NCBI GenBank assembly: GCA_021234155.1
Contig: JAJEKV010000087.1
Span: 4,296,914 to 4,360,913, forward strand
Length of the DNA: 64,000 nt
Reading direction: 5' to 3'
DNA from: Isoetes taiwanensis
Taxonomy: Eukaryota > Streptophyta > Lycopodiopsida > Isoetales > Isoetaceae
Positions within the stretch are counted from its first letter, which is position 1; each line of letters starts with the position of its first letter. This document shows, piece by piece, positions 1 to 10,899 of the stretch. Below the pieces are notes generated by a model. It saw only the letters and a list, made by a program, of their open reading frames with translations. It was not told the origin of the DNA and made no database searches. The position numbers and the translations under genes were made by a program.

Positions 1-666
1 GTTGTGCCATCAAGACAATCCACTTCGAGTCAAAATGATGTGGGATTGACAAAACCAAGAAGATCCATAGGCAAGGATGGCATTGTAGATAGGCATAGAA
101 GATCCATAAGTGTGGCATCTAGATTCTCAGATGAAATAGCATCACAAAAGCCTAGGAGGTCTACCACAAAAAGGGAGCCTGATGTTTTAGTTTTGCAAAA
201 GCCAAGGAAATCAATAGGCAAAAGAGAGGATGATGTGGTTCCTCAAAAAGGCTTGAAACCCAAAAGACCACAAGGCACAACTATAAGAAGGATCCAAAGT
301 CGGAAGTTTAAGCATGCTAATAGCCTTCGAGGAAGCGGCCATCTAATCTTACAACCTCATGGTGCTCGCCTTCAAGAAGAATCTTTTAAGCAACTTTTTT
401 CAATGTTCTTAGAGGTCGTCTCACTAAAACATTATGAAATTTTGGCAGATGTGGAAGAGTTTCTAAGGTGTTATGACTCTTTAGCTTCTCTATGTTTTAA
501 GGAGGTCGTTGAGAAATTTTTTGGAGAAGTGGTTGATGAGCTTCTTATGATGAAAACAGTAAAGGAAGGTAAACTCTATGTGCCCTCTACTCTTCCCTCT
601 CCTATGGCTTCTTCTCGAGATCTTGAATACGAAATGTTGCCCCCATCACCTTGCTCAAGGCGTTGA
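1..666 (+). CDS. 3' end of a gene, OVATE-family-like C-terminus (partial)
   Basis: The reading frame is open from the left window edge, so the true start lies outside; it ends at TGA 664-666. The visible 220 residues begin with a basic region holding three spaced copies of a KPRRSIGK-like motif (KPRRSIGKD, KPRRSTTKR, KPRKSIGKR), which looks like an internal repeat. Residues about 128-185 (SFKQLFSMFLEVV, then VEEFLRCYDSLAS, then VVEKFFGEVVDEL) match the pattern of the OVATE domain: F..SM..M, EELLRCYLSL, V..AF.E. In plants OVATE proteins are transcriptional repressors that bind TALE homeodomain and TRM partners. Their OVATE domain lies near the C-terminus, as here. The assignment rests on motif recall only; another plant-specific family is possible. 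Codon use looks coding and there is no internal stop. Confidence 0.5.
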   Translation, partial: VVPSRQSTSSQNDVGLTKPRRSIGKDGIVDRHRRSISVASRFSDEIASQKPRRSTTKREPDVLVLQKPRKSIGKREDDVVPQKGLKPKRPQGTTIRRIQSRKFKHANSLRGSGHLILQPHGARLQEESFKQLFSMFLEVVSLKHYEILADVEEFLRCYDSLASLCFKEVVEKFFGEVVDELLMMKTVKEGKLYVPSTLPSPMASSRDLEYEMLPPSPCSRR

Positions 667-1640
667 AAATTATTTTGGTTTGAACTTTGGCCTCAAGGAA
701 GGAACTTTGAGTATTACATCTATTTAAGCTTTGTTCCAGTGGTTATTCCATTTGATGATCTAAATAATATCCCACGCCTCATATGTTATTTATAAAGCTA
801 TTTATTTACTATTTTTATTAAACAAAAAGCTTTGATATAGTATTTACACAATGATCTGAATAGCACATTGGTTTGGCGAAAGAAACCTAGGTTTGAAAAC
901 ATGGGTTCAATAATGAAAAAAATTCACACGTAGCAAGAGCCGAAAAAAATTCTTGCTAAAAAACACAAGTTTGGACAAATTTTATCAGATACCCCTGAGT
1001 TTTGATAATTTTCTGAGATGCCCTTGGTCAAAATACAAAGTATTTTGTATCTTTTAAGATTATTCAAGTGCCCTTAAGATTCACATTAATTTCCCAAATG
1101 CCCTTAAGTTTTCTTTTAATTTCCCAAACGCCCTTGAGAACTAGAACGTGAATTTCCTTCAAATTTCAAATGCTTCAAAATTCACCAAATACCCTTAACT
1201 ATGATCTCTGTCCTTGCATCTTTCATTATTTCTTAACTCCTATAAATCCTCTTTCTTGATTTTATTTGGCTACAATAAGTTGTTATTAAAAATTGGATCG
1301 AATTATTACTTCCGACAAGAGGATCATTGCAAATCGCTAGAGGAAATCCATGGGCTAAGAGCAAATCAATAGAGCAGAAATTAATTTGGTGTCTTGCCTT
1401 CTTTAAGGTATCGAGAATAGAAATAGGCGTCTTTGCTAAAAAGGCGCCATAAATATTTGTTATAAAAGGGTATTCCATGAAATACGAAAAACTAGAGGGC
1501 ATTAGGTGAAACTTAAAATTATACAGATGGATATACGTTAACCTAGTGGCATCTCAATAATTTACTTAAACTCAAGAGTATCCCGTGAAATTCGTCAAAA
1601 CATAACCAACTTTTTTGCTTCGGGCCGATAAAAGCATACA
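667..1640. other. AT-rich intergenic stretch with degenerate short repeats
   Basis: No convincing gene. From about 1000 to 1200 a short phrase recurs imperfectly (variants of TTTCCCAAATGCCCTTAAG), suggesting a decayed tandem array. The small reverse-strand frames here have no recognisable motif. Confidence 0.5.
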
Positions 1641-2478
1641 TCTTTGAGCCCCAGATTTAGCTTCAGATGTTGATAATCCAGCTTTGGAGGGTGTCAAAGC
1701 TCTGATAATCCAGCTATGGGTGTCGATAATGTTGCTGTGAATGAGGAAGCTTGTCTTGCCAGTTAAAGAGGGATAGGCACCTTGCAATCCCCTTATAACG
1801 TTATAAGGAGCTCCCAGGGGTAGGGCTTGCAGGGGTGTTTATCCTTTTCATCATTTGAGTTGAAGTATTTGTACATTTTCTCTGTGTTAGCACCCATTGC
1901 TCTTTAGATCATATGAAGCATAAAAAACACCCTCCCTCCCTCTTTCCCTCGATGCAACACGGAGTGCTATTCTTGGTTTGGAAAACTTTTTGGCCTAAAC
2001 CATAAAGTTGCTTGAAGTTCTGAAATAGCTATACTAACTATTCCTCAATGAAAAAAAACTACATCTTTGAAAGCATACCCCAAATTTAGCTTCAGATGCT
2101 GATAATCCAGCTCTGGAGGGTGTCAAAGCTCTGATAATCCAACTATGGGTGTCGATAATATTGCTGTGAATGAGGAAGCTTGTCTTGCCAGTTAAAAAGG
2201 GATAGGCACCTTGCAAGCCCCTTATAACGTTATAGGGAGGGGTAGGGCTTGCAGGGGTGTTTATCCCCTTTTCATCATTTGAATTGAAGTATTTGTACAT
2301 TTTCTCTGTGTTAGCACCCATTGCTCTTTAGATCATACGAAGCATAAAAAACACCCTCCCTCCCTCTTTCCCTCAACGCAACACGGAGTGCTATTCTTGG
2401 TTTGGAAAACTTTTTGGCCTAAACCATAAAGTTTCTTGAAGTTCTGAAATAGCTATACTAACTATTCCTCAATGAAAA
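1641..2478. repeat. tandem duplication, unit about 425 bp
   Basis: Two consecutive copies of a roughly 425-bp unit. CTTCAGATG(T/C)TGATAATCC occurs at 1661 and 2090 (spacing 429), and ACTATTCCTCAATGAAAAAA occurs at 2037 and 2461 (spacing 424). The copies are about 95 percent alike by eye, so the event is fairly recent. Both carry near-identical short reverse-strand frames that are products of the duplication, not genes. Phrases such as GCTGGATTATCAAC (read on the minus strand) recur near 46060, so the unit probably belongs to a dispersed repeat family. Confidence 0.85.
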
Positions 2479-2818
2479 AAACCACAAAATACCCTTATGG
2501 TTAGCAACTGCCTGTTATGCTCTATCCCAGGGCTTGAATCAACGGTCGGGATTGCTTGGATTAGAAAGCCAGCCAGTAATAAGTCCCCTATCGTCCATGA
2601 CTGTAAGTAAATATGCAAGAGAAGGCACTTTAACATATATCCTCGTGGATTCTTTGGTTGTGGATTTGCCAACTCTCAAGCAGAACACCAGTAGACCATG
2701 AGCAAACCATCCAATTATAACATCTTACACGGTGGTACAGGCTACATGGTTTTATAATAATAGATTATATATATGCATAGAATAGGATATACAACATACA
2801 TGATTCCGTAATGCTTGA
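2479..2818. other. ALDH 3' flank with a dispersed-repeat fragment
   Basis: About 2505-2600 resembles 46185-46260 (TGTTATGC.CTATC..AGGGC followed by AATC.A..GT), so it is part of a dispersed repeat. The segment next to 2818 is AT-rich and probably holds the 3' UTR of the minus-strand ALDH gene. I see no clear poly(A) signal. Confidence 0.4.
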
Positions 2819-5800
2819 TCACAGCCAAGCTGGATTGACCAGTGGTGTTACCACAGCCTTCACTTGCAAATAATTTAGGAGAGCATACTCACCCTTTTCA
2901 CGGCCTATACCACTTGATTTGTAGCCTCCAAATGGAATGGCTGCATCAAAAATGTCATAACAGTTAATCCACACAGTGCCTACTCGGAGTGCACGGCTCA
3001 AGTAGTTGGCAGTATCCAAGTCTTTGGTAAACACTCCAGCTGCCAATCCATAATGAGAGTTGTTTGATCTCTCTACTACCTCCTCCAATGTGCTGCATCA
3101 GCTTAAAGAACGTTACTCGACAAATATAATGTATTCTGAACAGTTTGCACTTAATACCTGAATTTTGATATCGACTGAACAGGTCCGAAAATTTCATCTT
3201 TAAATATCGCCATATCATCCTGCAGGGAATGACACTTAAAAGACCGAGAGGAAAACAAGCTTTTAGTTGTTGTCTTACTTACTTGAACATCTGTAAATAC
3301 TGTAGGCTCGACATAGTAACCTTTGCTTCCTAACCGTTTCCCACCCGTTACAAGGGTTGCGCCCTCTTCTTCACCTACTTTAATGTAACTCAAGATCTTG
3401 TCAAACTGGGACTTGTCAATCTGCACTTGCCACAAGGCACAAGCAAATCAATAAAATTCAAAAATATTAGGACAACCACCATCATGTTGTTCTTACCTGA
3501 GGACCCTGTTCTACACCACTTTTGAAAGGATCACCAACAACACGTTGCTTTGCCCGTGCCTTTGCTTTTTCCATAAATTCATCGTATATGCTTTCATGCA
3601 CAAAAGTTCGAGAACCAGCACAGCAACATTGGCCCTGCATTAAACTTTAATGATTTTATGTGTTTTCCAGTAGCTGAGAACTTCAAAGTAATATTTGTGA
3701 AGTCCAATAATAGTTTTTGTTCGAGCATCAAATGCAAACAAACTTACCTGGTTAAAAAAAAGTGCAAAATGAGACAACTCAACAGCTTGATCGATGTCAG
3801 CACCTTCGCAGATAATAAATGGTGATTTCCCTCCAAGTTCCAAAGTCACTTTTTTTAGATTACTTTTAGCAGCAGCTTCCAGTATACGATGACCTATCAC
3901 TGTCGATCCTGTGAATGCAACCTGAAAAAACACAAGGATGAAACTAATGTAGGCCTTCTATTCTAAGAAATGACACTATTATGCAAGATACAAAGAAGAT
4001 CATGAAACAAATACAAGAATTGGCACAACGTTCAAAAAAATGCAACAGTATACATCATGCCACCTTTTACATGTCCCTCTCTTCAGATAGGCTAACTAGT
4101 TGTCAATGCTAGGCTTTTGCGATTTCAATGTTAAAGAGAGTAATGGAAATGATATGCTATGCATTCGTGTCTAAAAGCTCTCAGCTATATAAATATCTAT
4201 AAGTTGTCAATATGAAGGAAACCTGGGAACATATGCATTTGGCTATAGGATGTACCTTATCAATGTCCATGTGACTTGCAACAGCAGCCCCAGCAGTCTC
4301 ACCAAAACCAGATATTATATTGAGAACTCCAGGAGGAATTCCTGCCTACTTAAAGAATTGATATCATCGTTAGAAAAGCATTTCCAGCTAGTAAACTCTT
4401 TAATTCAAAGCATGCGTATTGGAAGCCCCAATGCATACATTTTCAAACCCCTGCCATCCTTAGTGTTCTTACGAACAGATTCAAATTATTGCGAAGTTAA
4501 AATGACAGGTTACCTTAGAATGCATATCAAAGCAGGCAAACATTTAGTAATGTGCAAACAACAGGTATACAGTAGAAAATGGATCAATAGCTTTGGCTTA
4601 TTTGTGAAATCCTTTAGGAATCTTAAACCATTAGCCCGTCTATGTTATTTCACCAGGGGACTCGCATGAACACTTAAGATTTGTTCAGGTTTGTAAGGAT
4701 ACTTTTAAGTTGTTAACTTTCCATAGATCTAACTGAGTATTAATTTTATCACACAAGTCTCAAGCTCTTTAAAAGTAATGTTAAAATCATAAAAGCATCC
4801 AGGAGAAACCCTTGTGCGATATTACCTCCAGGGCTAACTTTCCTGCCAATAAGGCAGACAAAGGTGTTTGCTCAGCTGTCTTAAGAACGATTGTGTTGCC
4901 ACAAGCAAGCGCAGGGGCAACCTTCCAAGCAAACATGATCATGGGAAAGTTCCATGGTATTATCTGGCCCACTACTCCTATTGGTTCATGGAAAGTGTGT
5001 ACATGGTGTGGCCCATCGGCAGGGAGTGTCTTTCCATGAATTTTGTCAGCCCAACCTGCCAAATACCTTTATTATTACCATGCGCGATTATTATACAAGA
5101 TTCAAATTACCAAATACATGCAAAAATGATTGCCTGCATAATAATGGAACATGCGAATGACATGTGGCATTTCACTTTTGCTTGCTTGCTCATAAGGTTT
5201 TCCACTATCTAGTACATCCAAAGCTGCCAATTCATCACTGTGCTTCTCTAGAAGGCCAGCAAACTTCAGGATAATACGAGACCGCTCCTGTAGTAACATT
5301 CAACCCAGTAAAAGGAATTAGAGAGAATATAAATGCAAAAGTTTGAAAAGTCAAGAGGGCACAAAATGCCATCAGAGGCCGCCGAGGAAAAGAAGCTACT
5401 GTATTGACATAGACAACACATAAAAAGATATGAAAGCAGCTAAAGGTCACATTGAGGCATCACAGGTAGGAAAGAACGGAATGAGTTTCAGTATTCCATA
5501 AAATCTGTAAGTCATCAATTGTGTCCTGATTCATAATACATAACATCTTGATGAAGTATCTTTAACCCCCTCTCTGAAATCACCATGAATCCAACAGGAT
5601 TTTTTATTCTGATGTTGCAGTGAGTGAAAATTATGTGAGAGGATCCAATCTGTGTAAGGCAATCATGAATCTAACAAGTTGGCAGAAGAAAAGAAACATG
5701 TAGCTATAGGGAAATACCAAAGTACAGATTTATGCTTGCATAATTAGATGAATACCAAATTCAATTAGGACCATGCACTGCTGATCTGGAAAAACCTTCC

Positions 5801-7680
5801 TTTTCCTTGGATCCTTTACTTTCTCCAAACTTTCTCCAACTATTAATTAGGATCTTCATGCAACTCTTAAACTGGGAATGGCTTCCCTCTATTGCGTTGT
5901 TGCTTTATCCAGGCCATCTTTCAGAGCTTCTACATCTTGATGCAATCGACCGGCTTGACAATGGAATTGGTGCAATCTATCTTTCTTCAATACCCATAGG
6001 CCAACATGGTTAACTCTTGCAGGGAAAAGTGCCAGTGCCCAGTGTGTAGGTCCCTACAACTGAGTAGATCTGTTGGAAAAAAACTTAATAGTAACTCTAA
6101 TAGGTTCAAAAAGGTGTGGATTACGAATTCCAACTCTTTCCCACACCCCACAGGACAATTTCGTGCTCATTCCATGGTTGAGAAAAATGGGTCATCAAAA
6201 TTAGGATGCAAATTCATTCAGTATGGAACTCCTCTTGTCATTGTGATTGAGCACCCACCATGCAACATCCATTCAACACATGACAGGACTATCCATTTTT
6301 TATAGATTATTCTTTTGTCCATTCAACTTACTCCTACAGAGGTTGCATAAGTAATCTCCAAAGGTAAGAATCAAGTAAAATGAAAGGATCTAGAACCAGA
6401 GATATATAATTTCTTTTAAAAGTGGCGTCAGGAGAAAAATTACATAGGAAGTCATTCTGGGCCATGGACCTTCATTGAAAGCTTTTCTGGCTGCTTTAAC
6501 TGCTCTATTCACATCCTCCGCACCGCCTGCTGATACATAAGCAATTACCTGTTCGGTCCGTGGATCAATGGTAGGAAATTCCTTTCCTGCAGATAGCATC
6601 CACTGCTTATTACCATTTACATAACTACAAATTTTCATGTCTATCCACACAAATTTTCATGTCTATCCACGATTGTTTAAGAAGCAAGCAAAAAACTAAC
6701 ACCATCTAGGGAGTTGGGAATCTACCAGATGCGGCATTAACAAACTCCCCATTGATAAGCAATTTTGTATAGGTCACGTCCACTGGTGCTTTTATGGCAG
6801 ATTCCACTTCATGTTGTGCTGCAACACCATAATTCCGCCAAATGCCTCCCGAACAAAACACTGGGAAGATTCTCATCAATCAATTATGATGCGGTGACAG
6901 AAGTACAGAAATGAGCTAAACATCTCAAAAATATATGCCAAGATAGTGCTAAACAAGAATATAGTGCCAAGATAGTGATATGCATCGAGTTCCTCAGGGC
7001 AGCATGATTATAGGGGAATGGATTGGACTGTTTCCACTGGATAACAATAAGAATATCTGCCGGAATGAATACCCTTTCAAAGTCAGGTCTTAGATATCGC
7101 ATTAGTCAAACTTCATGGACCTCAAAGGTTTGCTTTTAGTGTAAAATAACAATTTTTCGAGGTCTCTTGTTCAAGGGGTGAATAATCAATACACAATTCA
7201 ACGAAATATGGTAAGAAGTTGATGCTCTCAAAGTCCCCACATTAGCTGTATGCTAAACGAAGACACATACAATATCAGTAACCGTGTAGAATAAAAGGGC
7301 CGATCAACATATGGACATCCTATATGTCTAACGCGCACCATGTTAACCCTTCCAAAGATCCAAAGCCATTGGAAGAAGACAATGAGCGCAAAAATGCAAG
7401 GGAGAGAATAATTCGACCGTTGTAGAGCGTACAAGGCATGCATAATTCAGATTTATAGAGATGTAGTTAAGAAAGAAGCGCGATAAGAAACTTTTCTCAA
7501 ATTGCATGCTAAGATGCTGAAATCCGAGATATTTATAGAACGGACAGAGGAAACTACAATCAAACACATTACAGAGAAAAACAGCATGTTTGACGAACCT
7601 GAAGAACTACGCAAGAATTCTGAAGAACGTCGGGAAGATGTGCGAGATAAAAGACGAGAAGCAAAAATGCGAGAAGCCAT
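2819..7680 (-). CDS. mitochondrial aldehyde dehydrogenase, ALDH2 family (11 exons, intact)
   Basis: NAD-dependent oxidation of aldehydes to carboxylates, probably acetaldehyde in mitochondria. Exons, 5' to 3' on the minus strand: 7680-7599, 6860-6726, 6586-6444, 5287-5134, 5055-4826, 4345-4256, 3921-3748, 3634-3497, 3420-3283, 3219-3158, 3092-2819. They sum to 1620 nt, 539 residues plus TGA, matching the usual length of plant ALDH2B proteins (about 535-540). Every junction keeps phase. Residues 1-27 ([16 protein letters not shown]...) are rich in Arg and Ser and look like a mitochondrial presequence. Visible landmarks: PWNFP with Asn207, FTGSTVIG for NAD (281-288), the general base in VTLELGGKS (Glu306), the nucleophile in GQCCCAGS (Cys340), and EIFGPV (437-442). 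The C-terminus ends in NPAWL. One intron (5056-5133) uses a GC donor. Large introns: 5288-6443 (1156 bp) and 6861-7598 (738 bp). The start was chosen because exon 1 splices in phase 1 to exon 2 and yields a targeting peptide. Confidence 0.95.
5056..5133 (-). other. GC-AG intron in the ALDH gene
   Basis: Exon 4 ends ...YYA plus G (ATGCAG) and the intron starts GCAATC rather than GT. The 78-bp intron ends in GGCAG before GTTGGGCT. Joining here restores the conserved [11 protein letters not shown]. No in-frame GT alternative nearby preserves this motif. A CAG/GCAA.. context is what GC donors normally show. Confidence 0.85.
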
Positions 7681-7956
7681 GGCAAAGAAAAGCCGGAACT
7701 AGGTGAGCTGGAAGGGGTCTAAGGGTGAGCTCCGGCCCGATTCAGCTCAACCATTCAGAAATGCACCAGCTGAAATTCCTGAGGGAGGAATTGGAGATGG
7801 CAGAAAAAGAAGGGACCAATTGGGTACCTTACTGCTCCAGTGGCGATGGAAAGCTCAGGCAGATAAGATCAAGCCTACCACGTGATCACTGTTTGTTTTT
7901 CCTAGTCAAGGCCCTGCTGCAACTGCAAAGTCCAGAATATAACACTATTTCTTTCA
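7681..7956. other. upstream flank of the ALDH gene
   Basis: Immediate 5' flank of the minus-strand ALDH start, expected to hold the 5' UTR and core promoter. I see no clear TATA box at a usual distance. Forward-strand frames starting at 7502 and 7703 are antisense to exon 1 or have no motifs. Confidence 0.3.
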
Positions 7957-8990
7957 TACGGACACGTCTAAACGACATTTCATCTTACCTATGACTTATG
8001 TCTCTTCTTAGAATATCCCACTTATAGGTTCTTCAAATTGTTGCCGAAGTGTCCTGCAAACATTTAATATATTCACCAAATGTATTGGGGAACGGAGTAT
8101 GGGACCCCTTTCCGGTTTGGAAGGGGCCCCCCGACCGGCGGCAACCGGGAGCAGGTCCCTTCCAAACCGGAAAGGGAAAGGGGGGCCCGCGACCGACGGC
8201 AGCGGGGAGCAGGTCCCTTTCAAACTGGAAAGGGGGACCATGCTCCGTTCCCCGACAACGTGGAAGTTGGGGAGCCATTTTGCTCTGGCACTGCAAAGGC
8301 TTAAGAAGCTGGCTTTTGGCCATGGCGATTCTTTAACAGGGACGAAGATGGGCAAAAACAGGGGAAAGAAAAGAAAGGGCAAAATGACCTGTAAACGCCT
8401 GTAATGTTTCTTGTTGCCGCAATGATGAAGCCAACTTCCATTCCGGAATGGAGAGGATGCCACATGGCATCAGGAGATTCACCCTCACAAAAAAATGGCG
8501 ATCCAACTTCCATATTGTTGCACCAAGTGTCCTGTAAATTTTCATCAAACGTATGTATGTCTCTTCTTCAAATATCCCATGTAGGTTCTTCAAACGGTTG
8601 CACAGGTGTCGTGTAAACATTTAATATGCACCAAATTAATTTTGTTATTAGTCAATTGGCATGAAGTAATCAATTCAATTCAATGATCTATGTGTGGATT
8701 AATGCATATATCTATGTGTGGCTGACATAATCAGCAAAGTTTCCTGCTGGATCTAGCCCAGCCTACCCACTACATACTCCCCCCATTCCTAATGGAAGTA
8801 CCAAGAAAAAGGGCTATCTTTAGCACGAAAATTCCCTTCTCTTCTAAACAATACTGTGAAATTTCAATTCCACACGGTAGCTTACATGGCTTCTGGAGAA
8901 TTTCCCAAACCAAATGTTGAAGAATTTCCCAAACCAAATGTTGCAGTGCTGCAATAATGTGTGCCCAATCAAAAACCGTATGTTTATTAC
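7957..8990. repeat. dispersed repeat copies (related to 15325-15680)
   Basis: About 7957-8080 and 8525-8990 both resemble 15325-15680. Shared phrases include GTGTCCTGCAAACATTTAAT (with GTCGTGTAAACATTTAAT and GTGTCCTATAAGCATTTAAT), CACCAAATTAATTTTGTTAT, and TTTCCTGCTG.ATCTAGCCCA. The first copy is broken off by the GC-rich foldback segment that begins at about 8085. Confidence 0.7.
8085..8265. repeat. GC-rich foldback segment
   Basis: GGGGAACGGAGTATGG at 8090 is inverted in CCATGCTCCGTTCCCC at about 8238. Inside, TTTCCGGTTTGGAAGGGG faces CCTTCCAAACCGGAAAGG, and GGGAGCAGGTCCCTT recurs 60-70 bp later. The segment can fold into a nested hairpin. It produces overlapping frames on both strands that I treat as artefacts. 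It sits within a split dispersed repeat, so it may be a small mobile foldback element. Confidence 0.6.
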
Positions 8991-9827
8991 TTAAGATTTG
9001 TGAAGGTCTGGCATTTGTATCGAAAGACGTACAAAGCTGACGCTGGCATCTGGGTTGTGGCAAGTAGCAGTATTTTTTTTTTTTTTCCTAAGGTGGAGCG
9101 GCGGATAGGAGCCCGCGTGCGGCCTGGGCATATGGCGGTCAGGGAGCTCCATTCTAATTTGGTTATGTGCAGGTGTCGGCACGGCCATGTGGATGAGATG
9201 GGAATCGGCCAGTTTGATTTCGTTGGTTCTGCAGCGGAGACCTGAGGTTTTTTGGCAGACAATGCCTTAGCAACATTACAAAAGTTTAGAAGCCAGCTTT
9301 ACGATACTCGAAGCCAATTCTTAAGTCGAAACGGCCATAGGCTTAATGACGGCAATAAGTTGGGCAGACAGGATTGTCCAACTGCAAAGAAAATCCCTGC
9401 AATAACATGACAGAATAATGCACCGGAATTATGCGGGCCTCAATTAGTTTAGCAGGCCCGGAGTTCAAAATCGGTAGATTAATGGTGGTCTTGGGTGAGA
9501 TCAATGCAGCGAAGTTCAAAGTCATATAGCTTTGGTTCTTTAATTTCTTTTTTTCGTCATCTACTTTCAGGCATTCAGGCATCACGAAACCAGGAGCTTT
9601 GGCCTTATGTTGGCTTCTGCCTTTGCTGCCAAATTGCTGGAACGAATTGTTGGAGCTGTTCTTTCTCTAGAAACTATAGTAATCAATCTCCATTTCTTTC
9701 TGTTTTGCATTGAATCTAACTGTATCCGGGCTCTGTGCTGCATGTATCATGTCAGGAATTAAGCTGGATTGTGAAGCTTCAGATAAGGTAGTCGGAGATG
9801 TCCTCTTCGTGGTTGTTCCGAGTAAGA
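8991..9827. other. no recognised gene
   Basis: Contains a T-run near 9070-9088 and short frames on both strands without motifs. Nothing else supported. Confidence 0.4.
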
Positions 9828-9830
9828 CCT

Positions 9831-10088
9831 GAGCGTTGGATTGGAACTGGGATTCGATTCCCCAGGCTCATGTCATATTGGAATCTTGTTGCTATGTTTG
9901 AGTTGTGCAGTATTGGATTGTATTAGTATGACATTGTACTGTACAGATTAGTAAGCCATGAGCATTGGATTGGAACTGGGATTCGATTCCCCAAGCTCAT
10001 ATCATGTTGGAATCTTGTTGGTTTGTTTGAGTTGTGCAGTATTGGATTGTATTAGTATGACATTGTACTGTACAGATGCTAGAATATT
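9831..10088. repeat. tandem duplication, unit 129 bp
   Basis: GAGCGTTGGATTGGAACTGG at 9831 recurs as GAGCATTGGATTGGAACTGG at 9960. Both copies carry GGGATTCGATTCCCCA and TATTAGTATGACATTGTACT. The phrase AGTATGACATTGTACT occurs a third time at about 10889, exactly at the left edge of the Mutator-like element. Confidence 0.85.
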
Positions 10089-10899
10089 GTCTTAACCCAT
10101 GGTGTTTGGTCAAGGAGCGCCTCTTTAAAAGCGGGTCAGTTTGACCCCAAAAAGGCCTCACATGGGCGAACTAGATGTATGGAGAGGTAATATCCTATGA
10201 ATTATGCCACGTTCCGAGGGCCATATAAAGTAATACATAGTTTATCTATAATACGCTTCCTTGCAATATTGTTAAAAAAACTAATAAGGTGAGATAGCAA
10301 TTTTGGCAACATTGGCTCACCGTCATGCTTGGTTTATAAAAGAAAGTTCTACTTATATGGCAACATGCTTTAAGGTTTATAAAAGAAAGTTCTACTTATA
10401 TTTCAAGGTCTAAATTTAGAGCCCTTGCGGACTTATTAAGGCCTCTAGAAAATGTTTTTAGTCATTGTTGATTGAACATACACAACGCACAGACATGCGT
10501 CTACGCACATACACGCACAAAATACAATTGTACAACATATCTAAAGACGTCTAATATGTTCTTCATAAAGCAAATCATGAAACCTCTTCAAAGTTATGAT
10601 GGTGGATTAATATTCTTTATCATGAGATGTTCTCACAAGGTACATGATGTATATAGCATATTCTAGTCCTTAGTCATTTCGCATGAAGTAACATTCTTAC
10701 ATATGCATGGTGTGGCTTTAGAAAAGGTACATCCCATAATATGGACAATAATGCATATAAATACCACTTTATAAGCATTATTGTCCATATTACGGGATGT
10801 ACCTCTTGTGAAGCCAAAATCAATACCACTTTATGCATTATTATCTATCTTATCGGATGTACCTCTTCTGAAGCCACGAACTGATAATAATCAGTATGA

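Noticed and set aside
4250-5212. Forward-strand frames across the ALDH gene
   Set aside because: Antisense to ALDH exons 4-6 and introns.
7502-7702. 66-codon forward frame
   Set aside because: Antisense shadow of ALDH exon 1 and its 5' part of intron 1.
9831-10088. tRNA gene because of GGGATTCGATTCCCC
   Set aside because: No acceptor or anticodon stem can be formed around it; it is part of a 129-bp tandem duplication.
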